This document shows positions 7,595-12,391 of a DNA stretch of 12,391 nucleotides, piece after piece. A program made the position numbers and the translations under genes. The stretch is from Cymbomonas tetramitiformis. Lineage: Eukaryota > Chlorophyta > Pyramimonadophyceae > Pyramimonadales > Pyramimonadaceae. The first letter of the stretch is position 1, and every line of letters begins with the position of its first letter. The DNA lies in contig LGRX02009797.1 of the NCBI GenBank assembly GCA_001247695.2, positions 1-12,391 of the forward strand, read 5' to 3'. The notes beneath the pieces were generated by a model. That model ran no database searches and was not told where the DNA came from. It saw nothing but the letters and a program-made list of their open reading frames with translations.

Positions 7595-9013
7595 TCACGA
7601 TCTAGAAAATCGGAAGTTTTGTGTAAAGTCGACCTCGCGTAAGCCATACCTTGACTTCCTCCTGTTCCTCCTTTTACGCGTTGTGCCGTTGGGCTCAATG
7701 TTGTTTGTTTTCTTCTTGCGGCCAGGCGCTTTTCTTCTTGGCAGTGTGGTAAGTAATAACATGGTGAGTATTGGGGTCAGGGCGAGTGCGGCGTTCTGCA
7801 GGGGCCCGGCAGTGTCCTGGTTGCTCCGTATCAGTCGGGTGGGTGGTAATGTTGCCGTTGGTCGGTGGGGGTGTTCATATTGAGTTGCCGCCGCTCCGCA
7901 CTTCGTGTAGCTGTGTAGTCTATTTTTTGGGTTTGTGGTTACAGCGTTACATTGCCCTAAATCGCATGTTGTAACACCCCTAAGGGTATTCCCAGAGTGA
8001 GTTGTGTTTTCAGTTCGTTGTCCCATGGCTGTGCCAAAAGTTTTTTGAGTTTCAACATGTTTTCCAGTTTTTCTGATTTTAACGTAGAGCATTTTCAGGA
8101 ATTCGCTTGTGGTCGACTTTTGGAATTTTGCTCTCATATTTTGTGTGCATTGCCCTTCCGCCCCCATGAGTCGTCCCCTAGAGTTTTTTGGCTTCCTTCC
8201 CATTAGTTTGGGCTGTGTAAGGTCATTTGTGTCCTTTTTGCTTAGGGTTATTATAGGGTTGTTTGTGTTATTCAGACATTCATGGGTTAGTCGGGTGGGT
8301 GGTAATGCTACTGTCAACTGGTGGGGGTATTCACATTGGGTTGCCGCTGCTCTGCCTTTCTCGTGTCTATGCATTCCAATTGTTGGGTTTATGGTTACAG
8401 CGTTACATTGCCCTAAATCACTTGCTGTAACTCCCCTAATGGTATTTCCAAGGTGGGCTGTGTTTTTGTTTTGTTGTCCCGTGGTGGTGCAAAAATTTTG
8501 CTGGGTTTCAGTATGTTCTCCGGTTTTTCCGAATTTAACGTAGAGCATTTTCAGGAATTCGTTTGTGGTCGACCATTGGAATTTTGCTCTTGTATTTTGT
8601 GTATACAGTCCTTCCACCCCCCTGAGTCTTCCCCCGAGGCTTTTCAGTTTTATTCCCAGTAATTTGGGTTGTGCACTGTCATTTGTATCTTTTTTGCTTA
8701 GGGTTATTGTAGGGTTATTTGTATTAGTACAGTTATGGTTTAGCCAGTTGGGTGGTAATGTTGCCCTTCTTCGGCTGAAATGTTTGGGTAGGACCTTCGT
8801 AATCACTGGCGTGTACCCGCATCTGCTGTCCCTTTGGTGCTTTCTGTTTTGCTTGCCACTGGCATGAGGGTGTGAGTATTGTGAGGTAGCATCATTCCAA
8901 TTGTTTGGTGTGTCGTCAGGGTGAACCCAAGAGTGGTGTGGACTCTTTGCCTGTCGGGGTGTTGCTATCAGTTTTTGGTTAGTTTGTTGCAAGTTAATAT
9001 AGTGAATTGACAT
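7595..9013 (-). CDS. N-terminal part of the LINE polyprotein: tandem-repeat region with a putative membrane anchor
   Basis: This frame begins with an ATG at 9013-9011. Only residues 1-453 belong to the retrotransposon; the last 19 residues are read through the inserted TIR element. The protein is Asn/Thr/Pro/His-rich. Residues 85-236 and 237-387 are two similar units, each starting with a (A/V)(T/A)LPP block and containing ITLSKKDTND and EFLKMLYVK; a third unit is only begun. Many N-x-S/T sequons are present. Residues 405-424 (LQNAALALTPILTMLLLTTL) form a hydrophobic stretch long enough for a membrane span, followed by RRKAPGRKKK. I recognise no catalytic family. That it is coding is supported by repeat periods divisible by three, by the A/C-rich sense composition shared with the protease and RT frames, and by the exact in-frame join to the protease frame once the insertion is discounted. 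The ATG may not be the true start: the frame could join the plus-strand segment beyond 9019 (see findings). Confidence 0.6.
   Translation of the reverse strand: MSIHYINLQQTNQKLIATPRQAKSPHHSWVHPDDTPNNWNDATSQYSHPHASGKQNRKHQRDSRCGYTPVITKVLPKHFSRRRATLPPNWLNHNCTNTNNPTITLSKKDTNDSAQPKLLGIKLKSLGGRLRGVEGLYTQNTRAKFQWSTTNEFLKMLYVKFGKTGEHTETQQNFCTTTGQQNKNTAHLGNTIRGVTASDLGQCNAVTINPTIGMHRHEKGRAAATQCEYPHQLTVALPPTRLTHECLNNTNNPIITLSKKDTNDLTQPKLMGRKPKNSRGRLMGAEGQCTQNMRAKFQKSTTSEFLKMLYVKIRKTGKHVETQKTFGTAMGQRTENTTHSGNTLRGVTTCDLGQCNAVTTNPKNRLHSYTKCGAAATQYEHPHRPTATLPPTRLIRSNQDTAGPLQNAALALTPILTMLLLTTLPRRKAPGRKKKTNNIEPNGTTRKRRNRRKSRYGLREVDFTQNFRFSRS
7613..7653 (-). repeat. Right terminal inverted repeat (41 bp)
   Basis: Exact reverse complement of 7392-7432. 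Minus-strand reading of the upstream LINE frame runs through this arm and ends within the element, at 7595. Confidence 0.95.
7840..8761 (-). repeat. Tandem duplication of a 453/456-bp coding unit
   Basis: On the plus strand the word gggtggtaat recurs at 7841, 8297 and 8750, giving periods of 456 and 453 bp, i.e. 152 and 151 codons. Long identical blocks between the two units include the stretch around 8084-8103 and its partner around 8540-8560, and the ggttacagcgttacattgcc block at about 7938 and 8394. The units are diverged but keep the minus-strand frame open. Only the beginning of a third unit is present at the low-coordinate end. Confidence 0.85.
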
Positions 9014-9018
9014 CTTCC
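9004..9018 (+). repeat. 15-bp direct repeat, left copy
   Basis: gaattgacatcttcc matches 10029-10043 at 14 of 15 positions. The two copies bracket the plus-strand frame. It could be a target-site duplication of a separate insertion, or a scar of an inversion. Confidence 0.7.
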
Positions 9019-10035
9019 GGCAGGGAGGCGCGTGGGGGGAGAATCGACCAGATAGCCGAGGAGGTGGCCTCCCAGTTCATCAACAAAGTGGGGTCGAAGG
9101 CCGACGAGGTCTTCCAGCAGGCCGTGGCCACCAGCAAGCAGCCCACCCCCGAGACCAAGAAGCTGCTCAAAAACATCAACAAGCAACTGGAAAGGTTCAA
9201 CGAGTCCAAGCCCGTCACACTGGACGAACTCCGAGACTTGCACAGGGAACAAGAGCGCAACGCTGGGGTGCGCCATACAGAAATCACTCAAGAGGTAAGG
9301 GGCTTCCATAAAACATACCAGGAAACCGGTGGTGCCATGGTGAACACCCTCAAGGCACTCACCGATCGACTGACAGGAGAAGGAAAACACCAGGCACCCG
9401 ATCATCCGCTTCACTTCACGAAAAGACCGGCACCACAGACTGCAGAGGAGGACGATCAATACCGGGGCATCCCCTACACTGGCAAGAAACCCGACCCCAA
9501 GAGGAACCAGCCCCCGCCAAAGAGACCAGCAATCAACACGGGGGGCCGGGCGATCGACGCCGAGCCACCGGCGAAGCGGAGGGCACAAGGGGGCGCACAG
9601 GCGGCAGCACAAGCGGGGGCACAATCTGAGAGCCCCCGACCTGCCCCGCCACTCACTAGAAAGGTGAGCAATCATACAACCCCCTGCCCTGCTGACCAAC
9701 TCACATCACAAGCCACCACACCCTGCCAGTGGGATCACACCCCCACGGCACTAACAAATAACATCTGTGCCGCAGAGGACCAAGGAGGCAGCAGGACTGC
9801 AAGACAGAGTGGCCTAACAGAGCCAGCCACAGGGCCCCATCGCAATATAGGAAGCAGACCCAGTAAAGTTAGCCTGAACTTACAAACCATGGTAATATTT
9901 ATGTTGTCTCTACCTGCCAATGCAACTGCCACTGACAAATACTGTGAATACATGCACCCAGCATGCATTTCCTACATTGACCATACCGGGGGACCGAGCA
10001 TTAACCACACACCGTTCGAATGGAAAATGAATTGA
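9019..10035 (+). CDS. Plus-strand ORF1/gag-like frame without a 5' start (possible inverted 5' part of the LINE)
   Basis: The plus frame is open from 8998 (after a TAA at 8995-8997) to a TGA at 10033-10035. There is no ATG before codon 111 (9337), so the 5' end is missing or spliced. Numbered from the TTG at 9007, residues 12-120 are charged and amphipathic, probably helical or coiled-coil. Residues 125-200 are Pro/basic-rich with a nuclear-localisation-like KRPAI...AKRRAQ region and an Ala/Gln/Gly tract. Residues 289-307 include a hydrophobic VIFMLSLP stretch, followed by two cysteines in KYC...PAC. Third codon positions in the first half are strongly G/C, as in real coding sequence. This layout resembles LINE ORF1 or gag-like proteins, but I recognise no family. 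The plus strand here is A/C-rich, like the sense strand of the LINE. Alternatively it is a host exon: a splice-acceptor-like ttccggcag ends at 9022, and a donor-like AAG/GTGAGC lies at 9660-9668. Confidence 0.5.
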   Translation, partial: GREARGGRIDQIAEEVASQFINKVGSKADEVFQQAVATSKQPTPETKKLLKNINKQLERFNESKPVTLDELRDLHREQERNAGVRHTEITQEVRGFHKTYQETGGAMVNTLKALTDRLTGEGKHQAPDHPLHFTKRPAPQTAEEDDQYRGIPYTGKKPDPKRNQPPPKRPAINTGGRAIDAEPPAKRRAQGGAQAAAQAGAQSESPRPAPPLTRKVSNHTTPCPADQLTSQATTPCQWDHTPTALTNNICAAEDQGGSRTARQSGLTEPATGPHRNIGSRPSKVSLNLQTMVIFMLSLPANATATDKYCEYMHPACISYIDHTGGPSINHTPFEWKMN

Positions 10036-10043
10036 CATTTTCC
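10029..10043 (+). repeat. 15-bp direct repeat, right copy
   Basis: gaattgacattttcc, one mismatch from 9004-9018. It overlaps an inverted repeat (ggaaaatg at 10022-10029 and cattttcc at 10036-10043, six-base spacer), so the boundary is a small fold-back. Confidence 0.7.
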
Positions 10044-10230
10044 TTGAACACAACTTGAACAAGGATTCTAACTAAAATTCACTAAGTTTTACTAAAAAAT
10101 CGAGAATGGTCCTAAAGTGTCAAAATGCCTCCTAAAGCTGGGTAATTGGGATTTGGTGTCCTAAACACGCCCCTAAAAGCCCCTAAAAGCCGCGGAGACA
10201 GGCGAGAATCTGAGATCGAGCGCCTAAACG
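10044..10230. other. Non-coding stretch with a cluster of CTAAA words
   Basis: There is no supportable gene. CTAAA recurs at least seven times between about 10073 and 10228, including a tandem ccctaaaagc pair at 10171-10190. The word resembles degenerate plant/algal-type telomere repeat (CCCTAAA), but the spacing is irregular and no true array is present. This region marks the change from A/C-rich retrotransposon sequence to ordinary flanking DNA. Confidence 0.4.
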
Positions 10231-10234
10231 CTTG

Positions 10235-10356
10235 TATAAATTTAAAGAAAGGCTAATCGACGTGTATAAATTGCGAGAACATGGGGGAAGGCATACAGTC
10301 GCGGTATAAATGATAGAAATTCCATGGCAAGCAGGTGATGAGTGCATAAATATAAA
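10235..10356 (+). repeat. Four TATAAA words at 30-46 bp spacing
   Basis: TATAAA occurs at 10235, 10265, 10305 and 10351, the first three within GTATAAAT-like contexts. They may be a degenerate tandem repeat or core-promoter-like elements. No coding region begins at a suitable distance downstream, so a promoter role is not supported. Confidence 0.35.
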
Positions 10357-10537
10357 CTAAGATAATACTGTAAGATAGCGAAATCGCATGCATGACCATG
10401 GCCGTCATCACGACGAGTCGATGGCGCTTGGGATCGATTGCGCACGATGATGATATGCAAGGCGAGATATCCCGCCTGTTGCCTGCGCCACACCAAGTCG
10501 TGTTTGACTTGAAGTTCTTTGATTTGAAAACGAGCGG

Positions 10538-10572
10538 TTGACTCTCGCAAGAGAGTTAAAAAAAAAAAAGCA
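10538..10572 (+). other. Hairpin with a GCAA tetraloop followed by an A tract
   Basis: A 9-bp stem (10538-10546 with 10551-10559, one G-T pair) encloses the GNRA-type loop gcaa and is followed by a run of 12 A at 10558-10569. On the minus strand the T run could stop RNA polymerase III. On the plus strand an A tract does not terminate transcription. No adjoining RNA gene is recognised. Confidence 0.35.
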
Positions 10573-10695
10573 GCAAGCTGCAATGGAGAAAACGGGAGAC
10601 AGCGGTCTTTCTTCGAAGAGGCAAAGGAGGTGTGTTGTCACCTAGGAACCCTACCTTACTTGGGTACAGAAAATCTTCAAACCCAACAGAATTTT

Positions 10696-10768
10696 GTGGC
10701 ACTAGCTCAAAGGTAGAGCACCAAACCATCTTGGTTTGGAGGTCTCGGTGCAAGTCCGAGGTGCCACA
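10696..10768 (+). tRNA. tRNA-like gene, anticodon uncertain (possibly Lys-CTT or Arg-TCT), possibly a pseudogene
   Basis: A 73-nt cloverleaf can be drawn. The acceptor stem is GTGGCAC/GTGCCAC with 7 perfect pairs and discriminator A. The D arm is TAGCTC AAAGGTA GAGC, close to the pol III A box. The T stem is CTCGG/CCGAG with 5 perfect pairs and loop TGCAAGT (B box with T55 replaced by G). The anticodon arm is irregular: CCAAA/TTTGG closes a 9-nt loop CCATCTTGG, or CAAAC/GTTTG closes a 7-nt loop CATCTTG with A at position 33. If T33 is the T before CTT, the anticodon is CTT (Lys); in the 7-nt loop it is TCT (Arg). CCA is not encoded. A T4 run occurs about 30 bases downstream at 10800. Perfect acceptor and T stems argue for a functional or recently functional gene. 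Confidence 0.6.
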
Positions 10769-11369
10769 CATTAAAGGTGCGCTATCTTTCTCGTACCCCT
10801 TTTGTTTGGAGGCGAAAGTTGAAAGCTTTTGTTTGGGGTGCCACCAGGTGCCCTTCGTGAATGTTGCCGCGATTTCGAGGTATGTAGCAACGCATGCGAA
10901 CCTGTTGACCAGGCTCTTTGTAGATTTGTAGACGATCTATTTTTGCAGAAGGTATCCATCCTGTGGATGGGAATGACAAGGAACGAACCTTCTTTCGAAA
11001 TGGAAGCTTTGCAGCCTTTTTATGGAGTTGTTATCCCTTGAAAAACTAGTAACAATTTTTTATGTGTGCATGAATGGAGAGAGCCTTCTCCTTTCAAACT
11101 TTGAGAACTTGCGTGTTACTCACCCGAAGTTGTGCTAGCCATGCCTGAACTCTTGTGCAGTGCCAAAACCGTGGATCTCTCATGTAGTGCCAAGCATTCT
11201 TGAAGCCTCTCATGAAAGTCATAATGAGAAGGTAACAACTTTAGGCAAAAACAATAACAGTTTGCGAAATTTGCATACGGACGTGTTCCCCATACTCGCT
11301 CTTCCATATCGCACTTGTGTGTCCGATGCGTCTTTCTTTCTCCTTTGCTTTCGAAGTTCTTTTGACATG
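10769..11369. other. Intergenic stretch, nothing recognised
   Basis: Only short open frames occur here, on both strands, without codon bias, homology or a consistent start. I see no RNA gene or repeat. Confidence 0.5.
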
Positions 11370-11473
11370 CGTAGTCACGTATTATTCAAGTGGTTAGCGA
11401 CTCACTTGATTTGTAGGAATCCGTAGTCACGTATTATTCAAGTGGTTAGCGACTCACTTGATTTGTAGGAATC
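11370..11473 (+). repeat. Perfect 52-bp tandem duplication
   Basis: 11370-11421 and 11422-11473 are identical. Each unit holds a small inverted repeat, TCAAGTG...CACTTGA. The lack of divergence suggests a recent duplication, or an assembly artefact. Confidence 0.95.
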
Positions 11474-11677
11474 GTTGTCCTTAAAGGGGCACGTGCCATA
11501 GTAGCATTCATGGTGGCCATGATCCCCGTGACAACATTTCGCCTTCTAATGACAATTGCATGGATCTATTAGGAATCTTGAATTTTTTGTTTGAGTAGGT
11601 TGTCAAGTCTATAGAGCACCCTCTTAGCGTGATCTTTAAATGTGAGTACGAAAAGCAAAGACATCGAACAAGGACAG
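11474..11677. other. Intergenic stretch, nothing recognised
   Basis: No coding frame, RNA gene or repeat is supportable. Confidence 0.5.
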
Positions 11678-11774
11678 TCAAAGACACAATGAATAGCTCG
11701 ACTTGTAGCCAAGCGTGCGCGTGCTTACCACTGGCATGTCTTTTGGCTCGTCGTGCTATTCATTGTGTCTTTGA
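11678..11774. repeat. 97-bp fold-back unit with perfect 20-bp inverted arms
   Basis: The arms at 11678-11697 and 11755-11774 are exact reverse complements and enclose 57 bases. The interior is part of a repeat whose second, slightly diverged copy is at 11891-11947. No flanking target duplication is seen. It may be a tiny fold-back element or a hairpin RNA locus. Confidence 0.85.
11699..11756 (+). repeat. GCCAAG...TTGGCTCGTCG repeat, copy 1
   Basis: This 58-bp unit matches 11891-11947 with one inserted base and about three substitutions. It contains an internal inverted pair (gccaag and ttggc) around a GTGCGCGTG core. Confidence 0.85.
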
Positions 11775-11804
11775 TCCGCCACCAGTGTAGGGTCGGGTGG
11801 TGGG

Positions 11805-11836
11805 TAAGTTGTAGACACTAAAGTGTTTACAACTTA
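11805..11836. repeat. Near-perfect 32-bp palindrome
   Basis: taagttgtagacact pairs with agtgtttacaactta, with one G-T mismatch and a two-base centre. This could be a protein-binding dyad, a hairpin, or two abutting transposon ends. Confidence 0.8.
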
Positions 11837-11890
11837 CTCCATCTTTGGTGTAAGGCCGATGGTGCCATGGTGTCCCCTCAACAGGATTGT

Positions 11891-11947
11891 CGACTTGAGC
11901 CAAGCGTGCGCGTGTTTACCACGGGCATGTCTCTTGGCTCGTCGTGC
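11891..11947 (+). repeat. GCCAAG...TTGGCTCGTCG repeat, copy 2
   Basis: A 57-bp partner of 11699-11756. Its internal arms GAGCCAAG and CTTGGCTC are 8-bp perfect complements. It lacks the outer 20-bp arms that surround copy 1. Confidence 0.85.
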
Positions 11948-11980
11948 AATGGTGAATGGTCGAATCAGACAAGGTCGGGT

Positions 11981-12391
11981 TGGTGGGCGTTCGGCTCACG
12001 CACGTCATGCGCAGGCGCACCCTCTAGTTTACCCGCGCCAGCATTGCACTTATGGGATCACACCCAGCCTGTGTACGCAGCTCGTGGGAGGGGCGGATGA
12101 TGTGAGGATATGGGAGGGAGAGTCGTTTGTCGTGTGTTGGTGGGCGTTCGGCGCACACACGTCATACGTAGGCGCACCCTCTAGTTTACCCGCGCCAGCA
12201 TTGCACTTATGGGATCACACCCAGCCTGTGTACGCAGCTCGTGGGAGGGGCGGATGATGTGAGGATATGGGAGGGAGAGTCGTTTGTCGTGTGTTGGTGG
12301 GCGTTCGGCTCACACACGTCATGCGCAGGCGCACCCTCTAGTTTACCCGCGCCAGCTCTGCACGCATGGGATCACACCCAGCCTGTGTACG
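11981..12391 (+). repeat. 157-bp tandem repeat array, continuing off the right edge
   Basis: Units start with tggtgggcgttcgg at 11981, 12138 and 12295. The first two are complete at 157 bp each; the third is cut by the window edge after 97 bp. Units differ by a few substitutions (for example ggctcacgcacg against gcgcacacacg), and the third has several more around 12356-12370. The period is not divisible by three, so the open frames across it are not meaningful. It looks like a minisatellite or satellite array. Confidence 0.93.

Larger units (their letters stand above)
7392..7653. mobile_element. 262-bp non-autonomous TIR DNA transposon (MITE-like) inserted in the LINE frame
   Basis: The ends are perfect 41-bp inverted repeats (7392-7432 and 7613-7653), starting CAAGGTATGGCTTACGCGAG. 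They are flanked by a direct ACTT at 7388-7391 and 7654-7657, read here as a 4-bp target-site duplication. The interior is A/T-richer than the surrounding LINE and holds no gene; it contains a 10-bp tandem word, ccatacttaa, at 7551-7570. Removing the element plus one ACTT rejoins the LINE codons exactly (AAG followed by TGG), which independently supports the boundaries. The superfamily is not assigned: a 4-bp duplication occurs in several DNA transposon groups and I do not recognise the terminal sequence. A transposase must come from elsewhere. The identity of the arms suggests a recent insertion. Confidence 0.92.
1..9013 (-). mobile_element. Large LINE-type (non-LTR) retrotransposon, minus strand, 3' end off window
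   Basis: The minus strand carries, in 5' to 3' order, an N-terminal repeat-containing frame, a Ulp1-like cysteine protease, an APE-type endonuclease, a LINE-type reverse transcriptase, and a C-terminal extension resembling the PCIF1 RNA methyltransferase. No LTRs, integrase or aspartic protease are seen. The endonuclease-before-RT order and the RT motifs are those of non-LTR retrotransposons. The sense strand is A/C-rich and T-poor throughout. The closest published architecture known to me is Dualen of Chlamydomonas (cysteine protease, APE, RT, RNase H, RLE), but here no RNase H or restriction-like endonuclease is recognised. The element is interrupted by a 262-bp TIR transposon at 7392-7653 and has a +1 frame change near 5040. 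The long intact RT frame suggests a relatively young copy. The left boundary is unseen; the right boundary may be near 10043 if the plus-strand segment there belongs to it. Confidence 0.9.

Noticed and set aside
8968..9699. 243-codon minus-strand open frame
   Set aside because: Antisense to the plus-strand frame with good third-position bias; its sequence looks like a mirror of helical coding and has no motif.
10448..10455. ATGATGA as a C/D snoRNA C box
   Set aside because: No CTGA D box or terminal stem within a suitable distance.
10558..10569. A12 tract as the poly(A) tail of a retroposed gene
   Set aside because: No target duplication or retroposed body is recognisable upstream, and it directly follows a local hairpin.
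11374..11473. tRNA-like words (AAGTGGTTAGCGACTC) in the 52-bp repeat
   Set aside because: Resembles a D arm, but no acceptor, anticodon or T stem can be paired around it.
11823..12257. 144-codon open frame over the tandem array
   Set aside because: The 157-bp period is not a multiple of three and the peptide has no consistent repeat frame, so it is not coding.

Overview
This window looks like eukaryotic nuclear DNA. Most of it is one very large non-LTR (LINE-type) retrotransposon lying on the minus strand. There is no bacterial-style operon structure or Shine-Dalgarno spacing. The recognisable coding potential is retroelement-type: a Ulp1-like cysteine protease, an APE-type endonuclease and a reverse transcriptase, followed by a region that resembles a PCIF1-type N6-adenosine methyltransferase. 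Elements combining a cysteine protease, APE and RT are known from algae (the Dualen/RandI family of Chlamydomonas), so an algal or other protist host is plausible. The sequence alone does not fix the lineage.

Layout, read along the retrotransposon (right to left, minus strand). At 9013-7654 there is an N-terminal reading frame. It is Asn/Thr/Pro-rich, holds two in-frame tandem copies of a unit of about 152 codons, and ends in a hydrophobic segment followed by a basic patch. At 7653-7392 a 262-bp transposon with perfect 41-bp terminal inverted repeats and a 4-bp ACTT target duplication sits inside this frame. Removing it conceptually with one ACTT rejoins the two sides exactly in frame. At 7391-4749 the frame continues with the Ulp1 (C48) protease and the APE endonuclease. 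A +1 frame change at about 5053-5035 leads into a 1651-residue frame (5035-80) with a full RT, a long unassigned middle, the methyltransferase-like domain at about residues 1219-1400, and a Cys/His-containing tail. The 3' UTR and 3' end lie off the left edge.

At 9019-10028 the base composition flips strand. An open frame on the plus strand, without an upstream ATG, encodes a helical, then Pro/basic-rich protein of ORF1/gag-like appearance. It is flanked by a 15-bp near-perfect direct repeat. It could be the 5' part of the same retrotransposon inverted during insertion (twin priming), a separate insertion, or a host exon.

From about 10044 to the end is flanking DNA without convincing protein genes. 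It holds a cluster of CTAAA words, four TATAAA words, a GNRA-capped hairpin followed by an A tract, a tRNA-like gene at 10696-10768 with an irregular anticodon arm, a perfect 52-bp tandem duplication, a 97-bp fold-back unit with a diverged second copy of its core, a near-palindrome, and a 157-bp tandem repeat array running off the right edge.
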